A stretch of 5,217 nucleotides of DNA from an uncultured Haemophilus sp. (GCA_959600045.1 CAUGKJ010000079.1:1-5217), one strand, 5' to 3'; positions 1 through 4,882 are shown, counted from the first letter of the stretch. Numbers and translations are program-made. The notes: generated by a model not told the origin, from the letters alone.

Positions 1-2514
1 TATGTAATGGATGATTGGGTATTAAAAACACCGCAAGTATCTACTCAGCTTTACCGTGCTCTCGGCATTACTGAAAACGATGACGGGAGTTATACCATAA
101 CCGCACTGCAGCATGAACCGCAAAAAGAAGCGATTGTTGATGGTAGTGCAAGTTTTGTGCCTGTTGTATCAACAATGCACAATGGACTAACAAAAGTAAC
201 TAATGCTGATGTAGTTTATAGTGCTGATGGTATAAAACTAACTTGGTCAGTACCCACAACAGATACGTTATTAACCTATGAAGTGCGGTTATATCGCAAC
301 GGAAAGGTTTTTAAAACATATCTAAACTTAAAAAATCCAGAAATATCATTTGAAGGATTGCCTGACGGAAGTTATACCGCAGAAATCAGAGCTAAAAACC
401 AAAGTGGCCAATTGTCAGATCCTGTAACACGCTCATTTGAGATTAATCTCAATATTCCTAGATTTGTTACTAAATCCTTGTTGTTTGCTATTGAGCTTGA
501 TTGGGATTTACCTAAGACATTTACACCTGGGTTTAGTACTGAGATTTGGCGTAGCAATACAAATGACATAAGCTCTGCAGTGAAAGTGGCAACACTGCCA
601 TATCCTCAAAGTAACTATGTTATCAATGGTGTGCCTTTATCGACAGGCTATTACTTTTATTTACGAGGAGTAGATAAACAAGGTAACAAAGGTGAATTTA
701 CCGAGGCGGTATTTGGTGAAGCAGATCACAATCCAGATAACTTGTTAAATGCGTTAGAAGGGAAAATTACGAAATCCCAACTTGGCCAAGAGCTCATCAA
801 CTCTATTAAAGCTGATATTAATAATGCTGTTGGCGAAGAAGCTAAAACAAGACAAACTGCTGTCGCAGGTGCGCTAGCTCAAATAGCTGCACAAGCTCAA
901 TCATCAGGAACCGCAATTAAAAATCTTGAAAAAGCAGACCAAGCACAAGCTGAAACAATTAAAACTGTGACAGCAAAGGCTGAATCGGCTTTATCAGGCA
1001 TTACTGAAGTAAGACAAGCTCAAGCGCAAAGTGACAAAGCGAATGCACAACAAATTAACGCATTAACCGCTAAAGTTGGCAAGGCAGAATCAACAGTATC
1101 ACAGGTTAGTAGTGCTGTAGCAGGACTTAATGGCAAAGTTAGCTCGATGCACACAATCAAAACGCAAGCTATTGCTGGTGGACGGACTGCTGTTGCCGGT
1201 ATCGCACTTGGTGCAAATCAAGAAGAAAGCTCGGTCATTGTTATGGCTGATAAGTTCGGAATTGTTGCTAATGCTAATGATGGCAATGTCAAACCTGTAT
1301 TTAGTGTAGCTGATGGTCAAGTAGGTATTCGTGGTGATTTGGTTGTAGCTGGGTCTGTGACAAGAGATAAGCTATCATCTGGTTCAGGTGCGAACCTATT
1401 TTATAATCCTATTTTTGCAAATCCAACAAATGGCGTTCCTGATGGGTGGACTTTATTTGATGGAGGACTATCGAACGAACAGAAAGGTGAAAGAAGATGC
1501 TTTCAAGATCCAGATTATGGGTTCAGGAAAGGTGGATATCTGCCCAATGAAAATGTTGTACGTTTCCATAATAGACAAACCAATAATAGCTCAACTCGAA
1601 CAGGTATTATGCAAAATGTTGCTGTAACAGCAAACAACTGGTATATCGTTTCGGCTTATATGGGCAATCAAAATTGCACTAAAGTTGAAATTTATATTGA
1701 TGTGCGTGGACGAAACGATGAATGGTTGCTACATAAAACAGTAGGTGTACCAAAAAATAAAAACTTCGTAGGTATTAATAATGCAGAACGAGCGTTTATT
1801 AAGTTTCAAGTACCGCCTAATGGCGTAAGCGTTGATGTATTTTTCTTTTTCTACGACGCAGACGGCTCAAATTCAAACGGCTGTTGGATGTTTGTTGGAC
1901 GACCAATGCTTGAAGAATGTACAGAATACACAACGCAACCTAGTCCATGGGCTAATGCTGGTTTAACGGAAGTACACGGTGGCAGTATTATTGCCAATAC
2001 AATCCGTGGCGACCATATACAGGCTAACCAAGAAATTAGAGCACCAAGAATAACTGGTGGTGTCATTACTGGTAACACGGTTAATGGTGCAACAGTTAAT
2101 GGTGGCACGGTTAATGGTGCAGTGGTAAGTGGTGGCACGGTAAAAGGTGCTATTGTTGAAGGTGGCGTAATCAAAGGCGCAAGACTGGAAGCTGTAACTG
2201 GTAAATTTAGTGGTACGTTAGAAGTTAATAATCTTGTTGGTGGAAATCTATGTGAGGTGTTTATTGCTAGGGTTTATAAAACTATTAATTTTTATCAAGC
2301 GTGGATAAATATATCCGCCTCACCTGTTAAGCGTGTTTTCTTTATCGTTAATTCGCATAAAACATTCACGGTTGAGGCCAATAGATCACACAGGTATTTA
2401 TATGAGCATCACGGCGAAGGTACACCGCCAGAGTTTTTTGATGTTGGCGGTGGCGACCCAAAAATCTGCGTTACAGCATATGCAGTATCAAACACAACAA
2501 CAATGTCTCAATAA
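1..2514 (+). CDS. Lambda gpJ-like tail tip / host-specificity protein, 5' truncated by the window
   Basis: Tail-tip protein that in lambda-like phages sits at the distal tail end and contacts the cell-surface receptor. The frame is open to the left edge; the ATG at 7 is internal, because gpJ proteins are normally over 1100 aa and the first residues here already resemble mid-gpJ (a 'DGSYTITALQHEPQKEAIVD' segment typical of the family). Numbering from the Met at 7: FN3-like beta domains about 67-149 and 150-237; Ala/Gln-rich coiled coil about 255-375; DUF1983-like segment about 381-456 (AIAGGRTAVAGIALG ... GDLVVAGSVTRDKL); aromatic-rich carbohydrate-binding-like beta domain about 463-650 (NLFYNPIF ... 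WMFVGRPMLEE); nine pentapeptide repeats 682-726; distal beta-rich tip about 743-835. The tip is probably the specificity-determining part (inference). The stop overlaps the ribosome-binding site of the next gene, so the two are cotranscribed. The family call is firm; the domain borders are estimates. Confidence 0.9.
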   Translation, partial: YVMDDWVLKTPQVSTQLYRALGITENDDGSYTITALQHEPQKEAIVDGSASFVPVVSTMHNGLTKVTNADVVYSADGIKLTWSVPTTDTLLTYEVRLYRNGKVFKTYLNLKNPEISFEGLPDGSYTAEIRAKNQSGQLSDPVTRSFEINLNIPRFVTKSLLFAIELDWDLPKTFTPGFSTEIWRSNTNDISSAVKVATLPYPQSNYVINGVPLSTGYYFYLRGVDKQGNKGEFTEAVFGEADHNPDNLLNALEGKITKSQLGQELINSIKADINNAVGEEAKTRQTAVAGALAQIAAQAQSSGTAIKNLEKADQAQAETIKTVTAKAESALSGITEVRQAQAQSDKANAQQINALTAKVGKAESTVSQVSSAVAGLNGKVSSMHTIKTQAIAGGRTAVAGIALGANQEESSVIVMADKFGIVANANDGNVKPVFSVADGQVGIRGDLVVAGSVTRDKLSSGSGANLFYNPIFANPTNGVPDGWTLFDGGLSNEQKGERRCFQDPDYGFRKGGYLPNENVVRFHNRQTNNSSTRTGIMQNVAVTANNWYIVSAYMGNQNCTKVEIYIDVRGRNDEWLLHKTVGVPKNKNFVGINNAERAFIKFQVPPNGVSVDVFFFFYDADGSNSNGCWMFVGRPMLEECTEYTTQPSPWANAGLTEVHGGSIIANTIRGDHIQANQEIRAPRITGGVITGNTVNGATVNGGTVNGAVVSGGTVKGAIVEGGVIKGARLEAVTGKFSGTLEVNNLVGGNLCEVFIARVYKTINFYQAWINISASPVKRVFFIVNSHKTFTVEANRSHRYLYEHHGEGTPPEFFDVGGGDPKICVTAYAVSNTTTMSQ
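281..289 (+). other. DNA uptake signal sequence (exact Haemophilus-type core)
   Basis: AAGTGCGGT matches the 9-bp Haemophilus uptake core exactly. It lies inside the gpJ gene, where it encodes part of Glu-Val-Arg-Leu in the first FN3-like domain. Such cores favour uptake of the fragment by competent Haemophilus. A one-mismatch copy in reverse orientation lies nearby at 100-108. Presence of the core inside phage coding DNA suggests long residence in, or recombination with, Haemophilus genomes (inference). Confidence 0.75.
2050..2184 (+). repeat. Nine 15-bp units encoding a [IV]xG[GAN]x pentapeptide array in gpJ
   Basis: Nine consecutive five-residue units without a gap (residues 682-726 counting from the Met at 7): ITGGV, ITGNT, VNGAT, VNGGT, VNGAV, VSGGT, VKGAI, VEGGV, IKGAR. 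Position 1 is always Val or Ile and position 3 always Gly. The DNA is also repetitive, with GGTGGCACGGT and GTTAATGGTG recurring, so the array can probably gain or lose 15-bp units without breaking the frame. A periodic hydrophobic/Gly pattern of this kind fits a narrow beta-solenoid or triple-stranded shaft. It would act as a stalk separating the gpJ body from its distal tip; the structural reading is inference. Confidence 0.85.
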
Positions 2515-2525
2515 GGAGTAAAAAA

Positions 2526-2852
2526 ATGAAATACATCACAAAAAAAATCGAAGATATTCGTACTGGCGCCATGTCAGAACATCATGCAGTCACAGGCTTG
2601 CAAGTTGACTATGTCAACAATAGTACATTTGTCACTATTGCATCGTATGTATCAAAAGCCAAAAAGGATGAAGGGAAAGAATCCTTATCTGTAAATACTT
2701 TCACTATCCAAGCTGTGCCAGGGTGGGAAAAAATCCCTTATGAATGGGCTTTAGGTGAGTTAGTTAAGGCGCAACCTGAAGATTTCAGCCCTGAAACATA
2801 TATAGGCTATGTAAACCCATATATGTTTGCTGGTGGGAAAGTAGAACAGTAA
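2526..2852 (+). CDS. Hypothetical 108-aa phage protein downstream of gpJ
   Basis: I do not recognise a named family. The start is well set: AAGGAG at 2513-2518 overlaps the gpJ stop and lies 7 nt before the ATG, so translation is coupled to gpJ. The protein has a Lys-rich N-terminus (MKYITKKIEDI), an alternating beta-like middle (about residues 22-64, e.g. FVTIASYVSKAK and SLSVNTFTIQAV) and a Pro/Tyr-rich C-terminus (PETYIGYVNPYMF). It has no signal peptide or membrane segment. Small proteins of this general kind follow gpJ in other Pasteurellaceae and enteric prophages as far as I recall. A tail-tip accessory or assembly role is guessed from position only. Codons 5-8 contain an A8 run (2540-2547). 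A strong terminator follows directly, so this gene probably closes the main tail operon unless antitermination operates. Confidence 0.8.
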   Translation: MKYITKKIEDIRTGAMSEHHAVTGLQVDYVNNSTFVTIASYVSKAKKDEGKESLSVNTFTIQAVPGWEKIPYEWALGELVKAQPEDFSPETYIGYVNPYMFAGGKVEQ

Positions 2853-2862
2853 ACAACAAAAC

Positions 2863-2890
2863 AACCGCACTTTTAAAGTGCGGTTTTTTT
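2863..2890 (+). terminator. Rho-independent terminator built from two inverted uptake signals
   Basis: Perfect 9-bp GC-rich stem AACCGCACT / AGTGCGGTT (2863-2871 and 2877-2885) with a 5-nt loop and a run of seven T at 2884-2890. The arms contain an uptake core in each orientation: ACCGCACTT at 2864-2872 and AAGTGCGGT at 2876-2884. Head-to-head uptake signals acting as terminators are a known Haemophilus arrangement. It sits 10 bp after the stop of the 108-aa gene and 12 bp before the ATG of the next gene, so it should insulate the gpJ operon from the cassette behind it. Confidence 0.92.
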
Positions 2891-2902
2891 ATTGGAGAGT
2901 AT

Positions 2903-3238
2903 ATGGAAAATATCGAACTAGAAACAGTGCGTGGCGATGATGATGGATGGTCTTTCGAACTGCTAGAAGATGATGAATCTCAATCAGATTTAACTGGCTC
3001 TCGTTTTGATATGTGGATCAAACCAAAGAAAGGTGAATTGATTAAATTATCAACTGAAACAGGTGAGATAACTGTTAATCAAAATATTGTGACCGTGACT
3101 ATCTCACATGATAAGACGCAAGGAGCAAAATGGGAATTTGCTACTTGGGATTTACAATGCACTAGTCAGCAAGGCTTGGTTAAAACGCTTGCTGGTGGTG
3201 GATTTACACTTATCCACGATGTGACGGAGGCGAGATGA
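2903..3238 (+). CDS. Beta-rich 111-aa phage protein, tail/fibre-associated
   Basis: Start supported by GGAGAG at 2894-2899, just upstream of the ATG. The protein shows a pattern I recognise from small phage structural-region proteins: an N-terminal RGDDDGWSFEL followed by DLTG (residues 29-32), then RFDMWIKPK, a middle NIVTVTISHDKT, and a C-terminal WDLQCTSQQGLVKTLAGG with FTLIHDVTE. This layout (stimulus strand, 'DLTG', Trp-Asp-x-Gln, 'G-x-F-x-L/V ... D-V-T') suggests a small beta-sandwich, in related proteins often encoded near tail-fibre or baseplate genes. The molecular role is not established. It is the first gene after the terminator and its stop overlaps the next start (ATGA), so it opens a coupled four-gene cassette. 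No convincing promoter fits the 12 bp between terminator and start, so read-through or antitermination is likely. Confidence 0.82.
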   Translation: MENIELETVRGDDDGWSFELLEDDESQSDLTGSRFDMWIKPKKGELIKLSTETGEITVNQNIVTVTISHDKTQGAKWEFATWDLQCTSQQGLVKTLAGGGFTLIHDVTEAR

Positions 3239-3372
3239 TTATTAGATTAGTTAAACGCTCGAAACCTAACATTAAAGTCAAAGTTAGACTAATAAAAGAA
3301 ATTGGCGAGAGAAAGGAAAAAATCCCAACTCTCGAAGAATTAAAAACTTTTTACAACATAGGAGCTTTATAA
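3235..3372 (+). CDS. 45-aa basic phage microprotein
   Basis: A short frame starting in the ATGA overlap with the preceding stop and preceded by CGGAGG at 3225-3230, 4 nt before the ATG, so initiation is well supported by coupling. The product begins MIIRLVKRSKPNIKVKVRLI and ends EEKIPTLEELKTFYNIGAL-like (exact end residues PTLEELKTFYNIGAL). The first half is strongly basic with alternating hydrophobic residues, the second half acidic/amphipathic. It fills the gap between its neighbours exactly, with 1 nt between its stop and the next ATG, which argues for a real gene. There is no signal peptide or membrane segment. Function unknown; position suggests a chaperone-like or assembly partner of the fibre proteins, which is only inference. 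Confidence 0.68.
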   Translation: MIIRLVKRSKPNIKVKVRLIKEIGERKEKIPTLEELKTFYNIGAL

Positions 3373-3373
3373 C

Positions 3374-3862
3374 ATGGCGGCACAAGAATTTCACCAAACA
3401 CTCACAGCATTTGCCGAATTCGTAGGTGAGAAAGATAAGGAAATTACTAAACTTATCGGCAACCTAACAACTTTAAGCACGACAGAAAAAACAAATCTTG
3501 TTGGTGCAATCAATGAATTATTTCAATCCATAAGAAGCCTATCTGGTAGTGCGGCAGGTATTAATGACAGCGCAACCAATGAAACTTCAACGCTATCCGC
3601 TAAGAAAATCCTTGAGCTTGTAAGTCAAGCGAAAACAGAGGCTAAAAGCGAAATCTTAGGCGGTAACGTAGCGGCTGAATTAGACACTATTAAAGAGCTT
3701 GCTGATGCATTAAATGGAATGAAAACAGGCGAAGATGGATTGAATAAGCTCATTCAAAAAATCTCACAAGTTAACGAGGCATTAACCACGCTTAATCAAA
3801 AGTTCACTACTCTAGATGGTGTGAATTTAAAAGAAGCTTATAACAGAGGTTACAACAAATAA
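3374..3862 (+). CDS. Helical phage tail-associated protein, 162 aa
   Basis: Start supported by GGAG at 3361-3364, 9 nt before the ATG. Residues 6-18 (FHQTLTAFAEFVG) match the N-terminus of the next gene product and may be a docking helix. Residues 34-49 (LSTTEKTNLVGAINEL) carry a motif common in phage tail-fibre and baseplate-region proteins of many hosts. Residues 70-160 are predominantly helical and heptad-like (KKILELVSQAKTEAKSEI, AAELDTIKELADALNGM, LNKLIQKISQVNEALTTLNQKF), suggesting a coiled-coil, probably trimeric, fibre segment. The C-terminus (DGVNLKEAYNRGYNK) is short and polar. It has no catalytic motif, signal peptide or membrane segment. The stop overlaps the next start by 1 nt (TAATG). 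Likely a short fibre or a linker between tail and the following protein; this role is inferred. Confidence 0.82.
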   Translation: MAAQEFHQTLTAFAEFVGEKDKEITKLIGNLTTLSTTEKTNLVGAINELFQSIRSLSGSAAGINDSATNETSTLSAKKILELVSQAKTEAKSEILGGNVAAELDTIKELADALNGMKTGEDGLNKLIQKISQVNEALTTLNQKFTTLDGVNLKEAYNRGYNK

Positions 3863-4548
3863 TGACATTTCAAGCGAATATATCAGAATTCGCTGAATTC
3901 ATGGGAACTGAAATTAAGCGAATTGAGAAGAAAATTCCAGAGGGTGGCGGTGGTGGTCAATCTAGCGATTCAATGATAATCACCGGAAATGGACGACCAG
4001 ATAAACCTGATACAACAGACGGCAAAATTAAAGGTAATGAGCCGAACGGTACTGTTTATATATCTAGTAATGGGGCAGGAGTTGGTGCTTGGCAGTGGCT
4101 TAAAGCTAAAGGAATATGGCAAGTTACATACGGAGATACTGGTGATATTACTCTTAGATCAATAAATACAGTAAAAGGAAATTGGGTTAAAATCAGACGA
4201 TATAACAACCTTGTTATTGTAACGTTTGGTGGTGGTCCGTGGGGTTGGTTTCAAGCGTTAGGTAAAGGTAGTGCAGGATTTTTCCAACGAAAACGTGGAA
4301 CAAAAAATATGGATATTCTCGGAGTAGGTGGTATTCCAGTTGGTTTCCGTACAGACAGTTCGTTATTAAAGCCATTTTATAATGATAACGGTATTGATCT
4401 AGGAAAAGTTTACGTTGGATCTAAAGGCGACTACAACTACGTTGAAATGCGGTTTTTGGAAGAAATCAGAAACGAAAATTATACAGATTTACGTTTTCCT
4501 GATTTGATGTGGTACACGACAGAGCCATTCCCAGATACACTCCCTTAA
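3862..4548 (+). CDS. Putative tail-fibre / receptor-binding-like protein, 228 aa
   Basis: Coupled to the upstream gene through TAATG; an AGAGG at 3845-3849 lies somewhat far upstream, consistent with coupling. Residues 3-15 (FQANISEFAEFMG) repeat the N-terminal motif of the preceding protein, followed by a short charged helix. A flexible GGGGG linker (28-32) leads to residues 42-94, with GNGRPDKPDTTDGKI, EPNGTVYISSNGAGVGAWQW and WQVTYGDTG. As I recall, that Gly/Trp-rich module recurs in phage fibre or baseplate proteins just before a variable head. Residues 95-228 are beta-rich and aromatic (FGGGPWGWFQ, FPDLMWYTTEPFP), fitting a globular binding head. Order anchor, linker, neck module, head suggests a receptor-binding or head-decoration adhesin; no assay-level function can be read. 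Last gene before the non-coding end region; its stop lies in a 6-bp hairpin (4542-4556). Confidence 0.8.
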   Translation: MTFQANISEFAEFMGTEIKRIEKKIPEGGGGGQSSDSMIITGNGRPDKPDTTDGKIKGNEPNGTVYISSNGAGVGAWQWLKAKGIWQVTYGDTGDITLRSINTVKGNWVKIRRYNNLVIVTFGGGPWGWFQALGKGSAGFFQRKRGTKNMDILGVGGIPVGFRTDSSLLKPFYNDNGIDLGKVYVGSKGDYNYVEMRFLEEIRNENYTDLRFPDLMWYTTEPFPDTLP

Positions 4549-4578
4549 TCTAAGGGTTCAGCAACTTCTTCCACATTC

Positions 4579-4627
4579 GGGCATAGTAAACATTCTGAAG
4601 AATCCGAATGTCTTTATGCCCTATTTT
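4579..4627 (+). terminator. Candidate terminator: nested hairpin after the last phage gene
   Basis: Outer 7-bp stem GGGCATA / TATGCCC (4579-4585, 4615-4621) enclosing an inner 6-bp stem ACATTC / GAATGT (4590-4595, 4606-4611), followed by TATTTT at 4622-4627. Position 30 bp after the last phage stop suits an end-of-operon terminator. The stem is interrupted by an internal loop and the T run is weak, and overlapping arms allow other folds, so a regulatory or recombination role is also possible. Confidence 0.42.
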
Positions 4628-4636
4628 ATGGCATTA

Positions 4637-4650
4637 TTACAGCCCTGTAA
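4637..4650. repeat. 14-bp palindrome TTACAG-CC-CTGTAA
   Basis: Perfect 6-bp inverted arms (4637-4642, 4645-4650) around a 2-bp centre. The half-site with flanking bases, TATTACAG, recurs at 4696-4703. The short spacer makes an RNA hairpin unlikely and fits a site for a dimeric DNA-binding protein; the protein is unknown. Confidence 0.5.
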
Positions 4651-4657
4651 CTTTCGT

Positions 4658-4688
4658 AGTTTCGGAAAAATATGTAAAGTTTCGGAAA
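4658..4688 (+). repeat. Direct repeat AGTTTCGGAAA, 20-bp period
   Basis: Two identical 11-bp copies at 4658-4668 and 4678-4688, start to start exactly 20 bp, close to two helical turns, so both would face the same side of the DNA. Each TTTCGGAAA is itself nearly palindromic. A partial copy (CTTTCG) precedes at 4651-4656. In a proposed attachment region such repeats fit integrase arm-type sites; a transcription-factor operator is the alternative, since TATAAT follows at 4707. Confidence 0.6.
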
Positions 4689-4752
4689 TAAACAATATTA
4701 CAGATATATAATAAGCTGATTTTATTAATTAAAAATTGGTGTTGTAAAATTT

Positions 4753-4775
4753 GTACGTTTTGACTTCAAACGTGC
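4753..4775. other. Candidate recombinase core site (inverted arms, 7-bp spacer)
   Basis: GTACGTTT and AAACGTGC are inverted arms with seven of eight positions complementary (six consecutive, 4755-4760 with 4768-4773), separated by the 7-bp spacer TGACTTC. Tyrosine-recombinase phage attachment cores consist of two inverted binding sites around a 6-8 bp overlap. It lies 65-95 bp from the direct repeats, a lambda-like arm-to-core distance, on the host-proximal side. The second copy needed to prove it is outside the window. Confidence 0.3.
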
Positions 4776-4797
4776 TTAATTTTTAGCTTGTGATAAG

Positions 4798-4830
4798 AAC
4801 ACCAATAATGATGAGTTATTGGTGTTTTTT
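4798..4830 (+). terminator. Strong rho-independent terminator upstream of truA
   Basis: Perfect 11-bp stem AACACCAATAA / TTATTGGTGTT (4798-4808, 4816-4826), 7-nt loop TGATGAG, and TTTTTT at 4825-4830. It ends a + strand transcript arriving from the left. With no phage gene within 250 bp upstream, it probably belonged to a host gene whose 3' end lay here before integration, or it shields truA from prophage read-through. Because the stem is rich in A before and T after, it may also work in the opposite direction only weakly. Confidence 0.85.
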
Positions 4831-4841
4831 CTTTTCGGGCA

Positions 4842-4857
4842 ATGTGCGGTCAAATTT
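4842..4857 (+). other. Degenerate uptake signal upstream of truA
   Basis: ATGTGCGGTCAAATTT differs from the Haemophilus core AAGTGCGGT at one base and keeps the A/T-rich extension that follows genuine cores. It lies between the terminator and the truA ribosome-binding site and supports this being chromosomal Haemophilus DNA. Confidence 0.5.
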
Positions 4858-4882
4858 GAAATCGTTTTAGGAGTATTTTCCA

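Larger units (their letters stand above)
4549..4882. other. Structured non-coding region between prophage and truA; proposed prophage end
   Basis: 334 bp with no supported gene on either strand. It holds, in order, a nested hairpin, a 14-bp palindrome, a 20-bp-spaced direct repeat, a very AT-rich stretch with TATAAT at 4707-4712, a core-like inverted repeat, a strong terminator and a degenerate uptake signal. To the left everything is phage, to the right is a conserved host gene, so one phage-host junction should lie here, most likely left of the terminator at 4798. No integrase, excisionase, tRNA or tmRNA sequence was recognised. Placement of the junction is inference from gene order as in lambda, where tail genes end beside the attachment site. 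Confidence 0.55.

Noticed and set aside
1388..1627. 79-aa frame in another phase within gpJ
   Set aside because: Lies fully inside the continuous gpJ frame, lacks a good ribosome-binding site and does not resemble any phage protein known to me.
1851..2174. 107-aa open frame on the minus strand
   Set aside because: It is the antisense of the gpJ repeat array; its Pro/Leu/Thr repeats mirror the GGT/GGC repeats and it has no ribosome-binding site. The gpJ frame explains the sequence.
3942..3959. GGT/GGC run as a phase-variation repeat
   Set aside because: Trinucleotide units cannot shift the frame; the run just encodes the GGGGG linker, and the copies are imperfect. Linker length variation is possible but not phase switching.
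4542..4556. CCCTTA-ATC-TAAGGG hairpin over the stop of the 228-aa gene, as a terminator
   Set aside because: Only 6 bp with a 3-nt loop and no T run after it (followed by GGTTCAGC). The nested hairpin further on is the better terminator candidate.
4549..4600. tRNA 3' end as integration target (GGGTTCAGC ... CCA)
   Set aside because: GGTTCA resembles a T-loop, but no matching T-stem, acceptor stem or anticodon arm can be drawn on either strand.
4707..4830. Small RNA from TATAAT (4707-4712) to the terminator at 4830
   Set aside because: A perfect -10 and a strong terminator about 110 nt apart are suggestive, but no acceptable -35 hexamer lies at 16-18 bp, and TATAAT is common in DNA this AT-rich. 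Kept only as a note.
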